From Spirochaetaceae bacterium bin103 (GTDB lineage Bacteria > Spirochaetota > Spirochaetia > SZUA-6 > Bin103): 50,102 nt of DNA. Of the stretch, positions 34,388 to 41,894 are shown piece after piece. A program made the position numbers and the translations under genes. Where the stretch lies: contig MPNH01000041.1 in NCBI GenBank assembly GCA_002238925.1, forward strand, positions 1-50,102, written 5' to 3'. Positions within the stretch are counted from its first letter, which is position 1. The number at the start of each line of letters is the position of its first letter. Under the pieces are notes generated by a model, which saw only the letters and a list, made by a program, of their open reading frames with translations, did not search any database and was not told where the DNA came from.

Positions 34388-34431
34388 GCCGCTGCGGCCT
34401 GGTCCCCGGACCGGAGCCGCGGCGGCTTTTT
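34388..34431 (+). terminator. Rho-independent terminator after the Lpl-type binding protein
   Basis: An 11-bp GC stem with one mismatch (34388-34398 with 34416-34426) contains an inner GGTCC/GGACC pairing and is followed by TTTTT (34427-34431). It lies between the binding-protein stop and the permease start, as in importer system 3. Confidence 0.85.
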
Positions 34432-34477
34432 GATGATCGATGGGCCGATGGTTCGGTGACCGAGGAGGACAAGGGGC

Positions 34478-35455
34478 GTGTCGGGCAGTGACCGTACGGT
34501 GATAGTGCCGGAAGCCGAGTTGCGCAACGCCGCCCGCAGTCCCGGCATGCTCGGGCGCAGCATCAGGAAGCATCATTTCTACTACTGGCTGATGCTTCCC
34601 GGGGTCGTTTACCTGCTCATCTTCAAGTACCTGCCGATGCTCGGCATCTCGATCGCCTTCCTGGAGATCAACCCGTTCATCGGCTTCAAGGGGGTGATCG
34701 GCGGCGAGTGGGTCGGCTTCGAGAACTTCCAGAGATTCTTCGGCTCCTACTTCTTCGGCAACATCGTCGCCAACACCTTCATTATCAGCGGCCTCAAGCT
34801 GCTGTTTTCCTTTCCCACCACCATCGTGCTGGCGCTGCTGATCAACGAGCTGGTCAACGTGCTGTTCAAGCGCGTGGTGCAGACCATCTCCTACCTGCCG
34901 CACTTCATTTCCTGGGTGGTGGTGGCCGGGCTGGCGTTCAAGATGTTTTCCACCTCGGACGGCCTGGTGAACCAGTTGCTGGAGTGGCTCGGCGGCGAGC
35001 GGCTCAGCTTCCTGGGCGATCCGCGCTACTTCCGCAGCGTGTTGGTGGCCACCCACGTGTGGAAGGAGATCGGCTGGGGAACGATCATCATCCTGGCCGC
35101 GCTGGCTGGCGTGAACCCGGAGCTGTACGAATCGGCGATCATCGACGGCGCCAACAAGCTGCAGCAGACCATCCGCATCACGCTGCCGTCGATCGCCATG
35201 GTGATCTCCATTCTGCTTATCTTCAACATCGGCAACCTGATCAACGCCGGCTTCGAACAGATCCTGCTGCTGTACAGTCCGGTGGTGTACGACGTGTCCG
35301 ATATCATCGACACCTACGTCTACCGCGAGGGCCTCCAGCAGCTCAACTTCTCCTACGCGGCGGCCGTGGACGTGTTCAAGTCGATCATCGCCCTGGCGAT
35401 GGTGGTAATGGCCAACTTCACCGCCAAGAAGCTGGAGCAGGAAGGGCTCTGGTAA
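34478..35455 (+). CDS. ABC transporter permease, LplB type
   Basis: This 325-aa inner-membrane permease of the carbohydrate-uptake-1 family has its first helix at YYWLMLPGVVYLLIFKYLPM, and YLPMLGISIAF is characteristic of LplB proteins. The coupling loop reads LYESAIIDGANKLQQTIRITLPS (EAA motif). The GTG start at 34478 has AGGAGG at 34463-34468. Its stop TAA shares a base with the next ATG. It forms the channel with the next gene product; no ATPase gene is adjacent. Confidence 0.92.
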   Translation: MSGSDRTVIVPEAELRNAARSPGMLGRSIRKHHFYYWLMLPGVVYLLIFKYLPMLGISIAFLEINPFIGFKGVIGGEWVGFENFQRFFGSYFFGNIVANTFIISGLKLLFSFPTTIVLALLINELVNVLFKRVVQTISYLPHFISWVVVAGLAFKMFSTSDGLVNQLLEWLGGERLSFLGDPRYFRSVLVATHVWKEIGWGTIIILAALAGVNPELYESAIIDGANKLQQTIRITLPSIAMVISILLIFNIGNLINAGFEQILLLYSPVVYDVSDIIDTYVYREGLQQLNFSYAAAVDVFKSIIALAMVVMANFTAKKLEQEGLW

Positions 35456-36345
35456 TGGCGGTCAGCATCTCGCGCGGCGAGAAGGTCTTCAACGGCTGCA
35501 ACGTCGTGTTCATGATCTTCCTGTCGGCGTGGTTCATAATCCCGTTCGTGGTGGTGGCCTCCACGTCGGTGGTTGGCGCGGCCGAGGCGGCGCGGCGCGG
35601 CGGGCTGGTGTTCATTCCGCAGACCTTCGACCTTGGCGCCTATCAGGCCATCTTTGCCAAGGGCAGTGCGATTATCCGCTCCTACGGGGTAACCCTGTTC
35701 CGGGTGGTGGTGGGCACGGCGCTGAACCTGCTGTTCACGGCGCCGTTCGCCTATGCCCTGTCCAAGCGCAGCGTGCCGGGGCGCAAGCCGATTGCGATGT
35801 TCGTGTTCTTTACCATTCTGTTCCACGGCGGCCTGATCCCGACCTACTTGGTGGTGCGCTACACCGGCCTGTACAACACCCTTTGGGCGCTGGTGATTCC
35901 GCAGCTCGTTAACCCGTGGTGGATGCTGATTATGCGCAACTTCTTCTACACCATCCCGGAGAGCCTGGAGGAGTCGGCGCTGATCGACGGCGCCACGCCG
36001 CCGATGGTGCTGCTGAAGGTGGTGCTGCCGCTGAGCATGCCGGTGCTGACCACGATCGGCCTGTTCTACGCGGTGTGGCACTGGAACTCCTGGTTCGACG
36101 CCGCCATCTACCTGGCCGACATCCGCCGCATGCCGGTGCAGAACATCCTGCGCCGCATCCTGATCAACGCCACCGAGGTGATCAACGACAACCCGGAGAT
36201 GCTGTACGAGATGGACGCACCGCCGCCGCCCGACGCCATCAAGGGCGCGGTGATCATGGTGGCCACGGTGCCGATCCTGTTCGTCTACCCGTTCATCCAG
36301 AAGTACTTCGTGAAGGGCGTGCTGCTCGGCAGCGTAAAGGGTTAG
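35455..36345 (+). CDS. ABC transporter permease, LplC/YtcP type
   Basis: This 296-aa permease begins MAVSISRGEKVFNGCNVVFM. It has helices typical of the CUT1 second permease, GGLIPTYLVVRYTGLYNT, and the EAA loop LEESALIDGATPPMVLLKVVLPLSMP. It ends in PFIQKYFVKGVLLGSVKG, the standard LplC-type terminus. The ATG at 35455 overlaps the upstream TAA by one base; a much longer upstream frame is a shadow. It is the last gene of the importer operon. Confidence 0.93.
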   Translation: MAVSISRGEKVFNGCNVVFMIFLSAWFIIPFVVVASTSVVGAAEAARRGGLVFIPQTFDLGAYQAIFAKGSAIIRSYGVTLFRVVVGTALNLLFTAPFAYALSKRSVPGRKPIAMFVFFTILFHGGLIPTYLVVRYTGLYNTLWALVIPQLVNPWWMLIMRNFFYTIPESLEESALIDGATPPMVLLKVVLPLSMPVLTTIGLFYAVWHWNSWFDAAIYLADIRRMPVQNILRRILINATEVINDNPEMLYEMDAPPPPDAIKGAVIMVATVPILFVYPFIQKYFVKGVLLGSVKG

Positions 36346-36379
36346 TGGTCTGCCGGCCGGGCGCCGGCAGCGACCGGTG

Positions 36380-37747
36380 TCAGGTAAAGGAGAACTCGCC
36401 GGGGTCGGCGGGGTCGTGGGGGGCCAGCCGGTAGCTGCCGTCGGGCTGCCGGAGCCACTGCGGCACGTCCGGTTCGCCGACGCGGTTGGGCACCGGTCCT
36501 GCCAGGATCGGGTCGCCGGTGGCGTGCAGGTGGCGGTCGAGGCGCTCGCTCAGGTCGGCCTCGATCGCTGCCAGGGCGGGGTCGCCGGCGCGGTTGCGCA
36601 GTTCGTACGGGTCGTCGTGCAGGTCGAACAGCTGGACGTCCGGCAACGGCTCGGCGTAGCAGCGCTGCACCGCTTCGTGGTCGCCGGCGTAGCGCGCCAG
36701 CCAGCCGGAATCCACGTAGATCGGGATGCGCCGGTAGCCGCGGATCAGCTTGTAGCGCGGGCCGCGGATTACCCGGCTCGGCGTGTAGTACCAGGCGCCG
36801 CTGCGCCGCCCCCAGTTGAACTCGCTGAACGCGAACGGGCGGTGGGTGTGGGTGTTGCCGGCGGTGAGGTGCGGGGCCCAACTGATGCCGCCGGTGGTGG
36901 GTGCGGGCAGGCCGCACAGCTCGGTCAGGGTGGGCAGCAGGTCGATGTTGCTGGTCATGGTGTCCACCACCGTTCCCGCCGGGATCACGCCCGGCAGGCG
37001 CAGCAGCAGGGCGGTGCGCAAGCCGGAGTCGTAGGTGGTGTGCTTGGCGCGCGCGATTGCCGGGCCGTGTTCGGTGGTGAACACCACCAGGGTGTCGTTT
37101 GCCAGCCCGGCGCGCTCGAGGGCGGCCAGGATCAGGCCCACGCGGCGGTCCAGGTCGCGGATCTGCCACGCCAGGGTGGCCAGGTCACGGCGCGTGGCTG
37201 CGGTGTCGGGCAGGTAGGGCGGCACCTCGACGCGTTCGGCCACCTCCGGATCGGAGCGGTCGCCGAACGGCCGGTGGCACTGGGTGAACGACACCGATAG
37301 CAGGAACGGGGTGCCGCCCGCGCCGGCTGCCTCCAGGAACGCGGCGGCGGTAGCGGCCTGTTCTTCGCGGGAGGTATCGAGCTGCTCGCCGAAGCCCATC
37401 TGCGCCGGGTCGTTGAGCACCATCAGCCGCCCGCACAGCACGGTGCGGTAGCCGGCAGCGCGGAACCGCGCCGCCAGTGGAGGCGCGTCATCCCGCAGCA
37501 GCAGCGCTTCCTGCCCGGTCACCCCCAATTGGTGCGGCATCATGCCGGTGTAGATGGCGGCCCGGCTCGGCATGCAGATCGGCGCCGCCGCGATGTGCTC
37601 GCCGAAGCGTGCGCCCTGTGCCGCCAGCCCGTCGAGATGCGGCGTGTCCAGCCACGGACGCCCGTAGCAGGCGAGCCAGTCCCCGAGGTCGTGGCAGTCG
37701 ATGTAGACGACGTTGGGCGGCCCGCCACGCTCCCTGCCGCCGTGCAC
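36380..37747 (-). CDS. Type I sulfatase (formylglycine, Cys-type)
   Basis: This 455-aa protein has the sulfatase signature C-M-P-S-R (ICMPSRAAIYTG, near residue 58-69), in which Cys would be converted to formylglycine. The N-terminal metal site is NVVYIDCHDLGDW, and TTEHGPAIARAKHT belongs to the active-site region. It hydrolyses a sulfate ester or sulfamate; the substrate could be a glycan or a small molecule. The GTG at 37747 lies 4 bp after the stop of the DmdA/GcvT-like gene, so it is the last gene of the operon 40796-36380. No export signal is evident, which would suggest a cytoplasmic enzyme. Confidence 0.88.
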   Translation of the reverse strand: MHGGRERGGPPNVVYIDCHDLGDWLACYGRPWLDTPHLDGLAAQGARFGEHIAAAPICMPSRAAIYTGMMPHQLGVTGQEALLLRDDAPPLAARFRAAGYRTVLCGRLMVLNDPAQMGFGEQLDTSREEQAATAAAFLEAAGAGGTPFLLSVSFTQCHRPFGDRSDPEVAERVEVPPYLPDTAATRRDLATLAWQIRDLDRRVGLILAALERAGLANDTLVVFTTEHGPAIARAKHTTYDSGLRTALLLRLPGVIPAGTVVDTMTSNIDLLPTLTELCGLPAPTTGGISWAPHLTAGNTHTHRPFAFSEFNWGRRSGAWYYTPSRVIRGPRYKLIRGYRRIPIYVDSGWLARYAGDHEAVQRCYAEPLPDVQLFDLHDDPYELRNRAGDPALAAIEADLSERLDRHLHATGDPILAGPVPNRVGEPDVPQWLRQPDGSYRLAPHDPADPGEFSFT

Positions 37748-37751
37748 TCGG

Positions 37752-39080
37752 CTATACCGTGGCGTCTTCGCCGCGGGCGTGGGCCAGCTCGCGGGCGCTC
37801 GGGTTCACCGAGGGCCGGAACGGCACCTCGCACACGCGCGCCGGCACCGGCTTGCCCGGTTCGATGGCGTACTCGTCCGGCAGGTGCACGGTCAGCTCGG
37901 TGCCGACCGCGGACAGCGCTACCGGCACGTAGCCGAGTGCGATGTTGGTGCCCAGCTCCGGCGCGTGCCACGGCGAGGTGAGGTAGCCGACCGGGTCGCC
38001 GCCGGCGGCGTCCGACACCAGCCAGAAGTCGGGTGCGTAGTCGTCGACCGGCTTGCCGCCGAGGGTCATGCCCACCAGCTTCATCGTGAATGGCGGATTG
38101 CCGGCGTCGACCTGTTCGCGGATGCGCTCCAGCGCCGCCTTGCCGATGTAGTCGCCCTGCTTGCGGCGCGGCACCTGGTAGGCCAGATTGCACTGGAACG
38201 GCAGCGTTTCGTGGTCGATGTCCTGCCCCCACGACATGATGCCGGCCTGGATGCGGCGCTGGTGGCCGGGCGCTATCACCGACAGCTGGTGCGCCTTGCC
38301 CGCCGCCAGCACCGCGTTCCACATCGCGTCGGCGTGCAGCGTGGCGTCGCGCAGGTAGATCTCGTAGCCTTTCTCGCCCGAGAAGCCGGATTGCGAAATC
38401 ACCACCGCGCAGCCGCCCACCTCGGCTTCCAGAATGCCGTAGTAGGGAATCTCGCGAATGCTCTCGCCCACCAGGTCGGCCATCAGGTCCTCCGACTTGG
38501 GGCCCTGAATCTGCACCGGGCACACGTCGATCTCGTCGATCCGCACGTCCATGCGCATGCCGACGTTAACGCCCTGCAGCCAGAACAGCAGGTCGGAGTC
38601 GGCGAGCGAGAACCAGAACTCGTCCTCGGCGAGGCGCAGCAGCACCGGGTCGTTGAGGATGCCGCCGCGCTCGTTGCACAGGATCACGTACTTGCCGTGC
38701 ATCGGCTTGATGCGGGTGGCGTCGCGGGTAATCACGTAGTCCACGAACCGTTCCGCGTCCGGTCCCTGCACGCGGATCTGCCGCTCCACTGCCACGTTCC
38801 ACATGGTGACGTGGTGGGTCAGCGCCTCGTGCTCGGCCGCCGCCCCGCCATCTTCCGGGCGCACGTAGCCGCGCGGGTGGTAGATGCGGTTGTACACCGT
38901 GGCCCGCCAGCAGCCGGCTTGGTGCGACAGGTGCCAGTACGGCGACTTGCGCACGCGGTTGGAGATCAACAACTCGGTGGGTGTGCGCCCGCTCTGGCGC
39001 AGGTTGATCGGGACGACGCGGTCGGACTGGTCGACGCTGCGCGGCTGCGAGTTCGCTTGAGCGGTCGCGTGATCGGTCAT
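37752..39080 (-). CDS. DmdA/GcvT-like aminomethyltransferase family protein
   Basis: This 442-aa protein of the tetrahydrofolate-dependent GcvT fold belongs to the branch that includes the DMSP demethylase DmdA. Motifs are ALTHHVTMWNVAVERQIRVQGPDA, GGILNDPVLLRLAEDEFWFSLADSDLLFWLQG, VQIQGPKSEDLM and SGFSGEKGYEIYL. The ADSDLLFW block is typical of DmdA-like members. It probably transfers a methyl or methylene group from a methylated N- or S-compound to tetrahydrofolate. The ATG at 39080 overlaps the stop of the HD gene (ATGA). The neighbouring dioxygenase and HD oxygenase suggest a betaine-type substrate. Confidence 0.82.
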   Translation of the reverse strand: MTDHATAQANSQPRSVDQSDRVVPINLRQSGRTPTELLISNRVRKSPYWHLSHQAGCWRATVYNRIYHPRGYVRPEDGGAAAEHEALTHHVTMWNVAVERQIRVQGPDAERFVDYVITRDATRIKPMHGKYVILCNERGGILNDPVLLRLAEDEFWFSLADSDLLFWLQGVNVGMRMDVRIDEIDVCPVQIQGPKSEDLMADLVGESIREIPYYGILEAEVGGCAVVISQSGFSGEKGYEIYLRDATLHADAMWNAVLAAGKAHQLSVIAPGHQRRIQAGIMSWGQDIDHETLPFQCNLAYQVPRRKQGDYIGKAALERIREQVDAGNPPFTMKLVGMTLGGKPVDDYAPDFWLVSDAAGGDPVGYLTSPWHAPELGTNIALGYVPVALSAVGTELTVHLPDEYAIEPGKPVPARVCEVPFRPSVNPSARELAHARGEDATV

Positions 39081-39673
39081 GAATGCTCCCTCCGCGCCAG
39101 GCTGAACGGCTCGCGCGCGAACAGCCGGCGCACCATAGGTTCGAAGAAGTCCAGCGGCAGCGACTCGTAGTCGGGGTCGAAAGCCGCCTGGTCCCAGCGG
39201 TGGCAGAAGTCCACCGCATCCTGATACCACGGATGGTCGCGGTACTTGTCGCGGGCGTTGCGGTCGCGGCCGTAGTGGTGGGCGTAGTAGACAAGCTGGA
39301 ACAGTCCGTGGTGGCGCACGATCCAGTACGTGCGCTCGGTTACGTAGGGGCGCAGGATCGTGGCCGACAGCTCGCCGTGGCTGTGCGGGGCCAGCAGGTC
39401 GTCGATGTCGTGCAGCAGCGCCGCCACCATCATCTCCTCGTCGGCGCCGTCCCGGTACGCCCGCGTGGCGGTCTGCAGCGAGTGCTCCAGGCGGTCCACC
39501 TGGTAGCCGGCCAGCGAGCCGGCCAGCGCGCGCAGCTGCGCCAGTACGCGGTCCGCGAGCCCGGCGGCGAATTGCTCCTCGAACTTGGCGAGCAGTTCGT
39601 AGTCCTCGCGGGTGCCCTCCGCCATGGCGGTGAAGCCCACCGTGGCTCCGGGCGCGGGTTCGGGGTTGCGCAT
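39077..39673 (-). CDS. PhnZ/TmpB-like HD-domain oxygenase
   Basis: This 198-aa HD-domain protein has metal ligands in the order seen in the mixed-valent di-iron oxygenases PhnZ and TmpB. They are H64 (RLEHSLQTATRAYRDGADEE), H88-D89 (VAALLHDID), H97 or H99, H121 or H122 (RHHG) and D161 (RWDQAAFDPDY). PhnZ cleaves the C-P bond of hydroxylated 2-aminoethylphosphonate; TmpB does so for the trimethylated analogue, giving glycine betaine and phosphate. It starts at 39673, 10 bp after the dioxygenase stop; an ATG at 39625 is possible. Coupling to a BBOX-like dioxygenase strengthens the call, but HD oxygenases with other substrates exist. Confidence 0.7.
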   Translation of the reverse strand: MRNPEPAPGATVGFTAMAEGTREDYELLAKFEEQFAAGLADRVLAQLRALAGSLAGYQVDRLEHSLQTATRAYRDGADEEMMVAALLHDIDDLLAPHSHGELSATILRPYVTERTYWIVRHHGLFQLVYYAHHYGRDRNARDKYRDHPWYQDAVDFCHRWDQAAFDPDYESLPLDFFEPMVRRLFAREPFSLARREHS

Positions 39674-39683
39674 GCCTGCCGTC

Positions 39684-40796
39684 TCAGACCCGGCCGGTGC
39701 GGTGCAGCATGACCAGGTGGTTGCGCACGTTGTCGTACTCGAAGTAGGCGTCCTGCAGGTGGCGGTGCCCGATGGTGTGCAGGGCGGTGCGGCCATGCAA
39801 CACGCGGTGCGCGGAGACCATCAGTATCTGGCCACCTTCCAGGCGCAGCCACGCTTGTACACGAGGATCGTTCATGCGCGTGGACAGCTCGTGGTAGGCG
39901 GCATAGAACTCGGCGAGCCGCGGCTCCCAGAGCGGAACGGCCTGCATCTGCTGGGTGTTGAAGCGCACCATCCTGAGATTGCCGTGGCGGTCGAGGTCGA
40001 CCACGGGGTTGACCGCGTAGCTCTCGGTATCGGCGCTCGCCAGCCGAAACGGCACCGGCACCGCGCACAGCGCGTCGAAGTCCGCGGGGCGCTCGTGGCG
40101 CAGGCGTTCCAGCACGGCAAATCCGTCCACGATCGACGATTCGCCGCCCTCGCACTCGTTGACCAGCATGTGCAGGAGTTGCACGCTCGGCGGCCAGTCG
40201 TAGCTGGTAAAGTCGTTGTGCGGGGCAATCGCCAGGGAAGTGTGCGCGATGCTGTACCCGCCGGGGTTCACCACCACGTCGTGGATGCGGTCGAACACCA
40301 CCTCGCGCAGCGGCCCGAGCCGGCAGGCGAGCTGCTCCGAACTGGCGGGCTCGGTGGGCGCATTCACCAGCACGCACACTCCGCTCCTGAGGAACTCCTC
40401 AATCACCTCGGCCGCGGCGGCGTCGTCGTCCAGGAACTGCCGGTACTCGTAGCGGCGCGGCTGGAAGCTGCCGTCCCAGTAGGACAGCTCGGCATGGGGG
40501 CGGCTAACGATACGGCGAAGATCGACCGGCCGGTAGCTGGTGCGATGGCCATCCGGCCACACAATGGCCAGCGCGTCGCCGACGTCGCCGGCTTCGATGG
40601 CGACCCGATGCGGGCGCAAATCACGGGCCACCCGGAACAGGTGAAACCGCTTTTCCCCGGTTTGAGCAACGCGGCACTCCTTGCAGCCGCAATTGTCACG
40701 TAGCCACAGGTAGGGGAGGCTGGATTCGCCCCCGCCATTCCAGACCGCGGTCAGGGCATCGCCAGTCTCGACGACGCGGCTGAGCACATGCTCCAT
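39684..40796 (-). CDS. BBOX/TmpA-like Fe(II)/2-oxoglutarate dioxygenase
   Basis: This 370-aa protein has the N-terminal zinc domain of gamma-butyrobetaine hydroxylases (C36-x-C38-x-x-C41 and H84 in WPDGH). A TauD-type catalytic domain follows with H193-N-D195 and a distal His in HRVLHGR (H334), whose Arg would help bind 2-oxoglutarate. Relatives hydroxylate gamma-butyrobetaine (carnitine synthesis) or, as TmpA, trimethylaminoethylphosphonate. It is the first gene of the minus-strand operon, with a GAGGTGA ribosome site before the ATG at 40796. The following HD oxygenase favours the phosphonate reaction over carnitine synthesis. Confidence 0.82.
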   Translation of the reverse strand: MEHVLSRVVETGDALTAVWNGGGESSLPYLWLRDNCGCKECRVAQTGEKRFHLFRVARDLRPHRVAIEAGDVGDALAIVWPDGHRTSYRPVDLRRIVSRPHAELSYWDGSFQPRRYEYRQFLDDDAAAAEVIEEFLRSGVCVLVNAPTEPASSEQLACRLGPLREVVFDRIHDVVVNPGGYSIAHTSLAIAPHNDFTSYDWPPSVQLLHMLVNECEGGESSIVDGFAVLERLRHERPADFDALCAVPVPFRLASADTESYAVNPVVDLDRHGNLRMVRFNTQQMQAVPLWEPRLAEFYAAYHELSTRMNDPRVQAWLRLEGGQILMVSAHRVLHGRTALHTIGHRHLQDAYFEYDNVRNHLVMLHRTGRV

Positions 40797-40886
40797 AGTC
40801 GATCACCTCAATTCAGGATCATGACCGATTCCCCGGGCTTGTCGCCCGCGAAGATGTGAAGCTACAAGTTGTGAAACGTAAAGCGG

Positions 40887-40914
40887 ATTTAACGCAGGCC
40901 GTTGCTCGTGTCAA
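40887..40914 (-). promoter_or_regulatory. Candidate promoter of the dioxygenase/HD/DmdA operon
   Basis: On the minus strand, TTGACA (40914-40909) and TTAAAT (40892-40887) have a 16-bp spacer, leaving a leader of roughly 85 nt before the ATG at 40796. Confidence 0.5.
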
Positions 40915-41102
40915 GCATTATCGTGCCGAATTCTCGCTATTTTGGTTCTTTCCGCCCCCCCGGGTGATCGGCCCACCGGCGATTCCCGGAACGCCCCGGC
41001 AGCCGAGCACGACAACGTCCGCAATCACCTAAACCTTCTGCGCCGCACCGGCCGCATCTGACAACTCTGCCCGCTGGACCGCAGCTCGCACGAAAATACT
41101 TG

Positions 41103-41126
41103 ACAACCTGTTTATAAACAGGTTGT
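41103..41126. promoter_or_regulatory. Perfect 24-bp palindrome, probable operator, overlapping a -35 box
   Basis: The two 12-base halves (ACAACCTGTTTA and its exact complement) meet without a spacer. A TTGACA at 41100-41105 overlaps the left end. GGAGG (41136-41140) and the lipoprotein ATG (41149) follow closely. Position and perfect symmetry suggest a dimeric repressor site or a hairpin in the leader RNA. No regulator gene adjoins it. Confidence 0.7.
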
Positions 41127-41148
41127 TTCTATTGCGGAGGTTCCATAG

Positions 41149-41772
41149 ATGAAAAGAACACCGTTCTTTCTGTTGGGCGCGGCACTTGTAGCCATCGCCC
41201 TGGTGGGGTGCGAGAGCGCCGTTTCGACCGCGAAGCTGGTCAAGGTGACCATTTCCTACGAGGACGAAACCGGCGGGACCCGACACCTGTCGCCGGGCGT
41301 CTGGGTCCTCGTCGGCTCGGACCAGGCCAACCCGCTGTTCACGCAAGATAGCGCCGACGGCAAGGCGATGGGTTTGGAGCCGCTCGCAGAGACCGGCATG
41401 AGAGCCGATTTGGCGGCATATCTCAAAAACCACGGGATGGTTTCCGGTGTGTTCGCGGGGGCCGACACCGGCATGACCGGCATGACCTCGTTCAGTCTGA
41501 TCGCAACCCCCGGCAGCAAGCTCTACTTCGCGACCATGGTGGCGCCGTCGAACGACTGGTTCGCTGCCCCGGGCGCTGGCGGTATCGAGCTGTTCGACGA
41601 AGACGGAGCGGTCAATACCGCCGCCCCCACGATCTACGTGTGGGATGCGGGGACCGAGGAAGACGTTATGAATCCGCATCCCCCGGATGACGACGGACCC
41701 GATGATGACCCAACGGTCCGCATACTCACGGATTCGATGTTCAGTGTGACGGTCAAGGTAGAGGAGATATAA
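41149..41772 (+). CDS. Spondin-domain lipoprotein
   Basis: This 207-aa protein has a type II signal sequence (MKRTPFFLLGAALVAIALVGC) with a clear lipobox; Cys21 would be lipidated. The body matches the Spondin_N-like pattern of bacterial secreted proteins: TRHLSPGVWVLVG, GLEPLAETGM, GSKLYFATMVAPSNDWFAAP, GIELFDEDG and VWDAGTEEDV. An Asp/Pro-rich stretch (HPPDDDGPDDDP) may bind calcium. It is the only clear lipoprotein in the window. It has its own promoter/operator region and terminator, so it is a single-gene unit. Function is unknown, probably cell-surface. Confidence 0.85.
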   Translation: MKRTPFFLLGAALVAIALVGCESAVSTAKLVKVTISYEDETGGTRHLSPGVWVLVGSDQANPLFTQDSADGKAMGLEPLAETGMRADLAAYLKNHGMVSGVFAGADTGMTGMTSFSLIATPGSKLYFATMVAPSNDWFAAPGAGGIELFDEDGAVNTAAPTIYVWDAGTEEDVMNPHPPDDDGPDDDPTVRILTDSMFSVTVKVEEI

Positions 41773-41799
41773 GCCGTCGGCTAAACGCTGATACTTGCG

Positions 41800-41839
41800 C
41801 CCCCACGCTTCCGCAAGGATGCGTGGGGGTTTCTTTTTT
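41800..41839 (+). terminator. Rho-independent terminator of the lipoprotein gene
   Basis: CCCCCACGC (41800-41808) pairs with GCGTGGGGG (41821-41829) across a 12-nt loop, followed by TTTCTTTTTT (41830-41839). Confidence 0.9.
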
Positions 41840-41894
41840 GGCTGGGTGGCTGCCTGTACCTTGCGCTTGACCCGCAGCGCAAACCCTTCCACCA

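Larger units (their letters stand above)
40797..41148. other. 352-bp divergent intergenic region with two promoters
   Basis: The region lies between the dioxygenase operon (-) and the lipoprotein gene (+). It contains a minus-strand promoter candidate (40887-40914), a small CGGGC/GCCCG hairpin in that leader (40834-40848), and a 24-bp palindrome with TTGACA (41100-41126) before the lipoprotein gene. No additional gene is evident. Confidence 0.65.
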
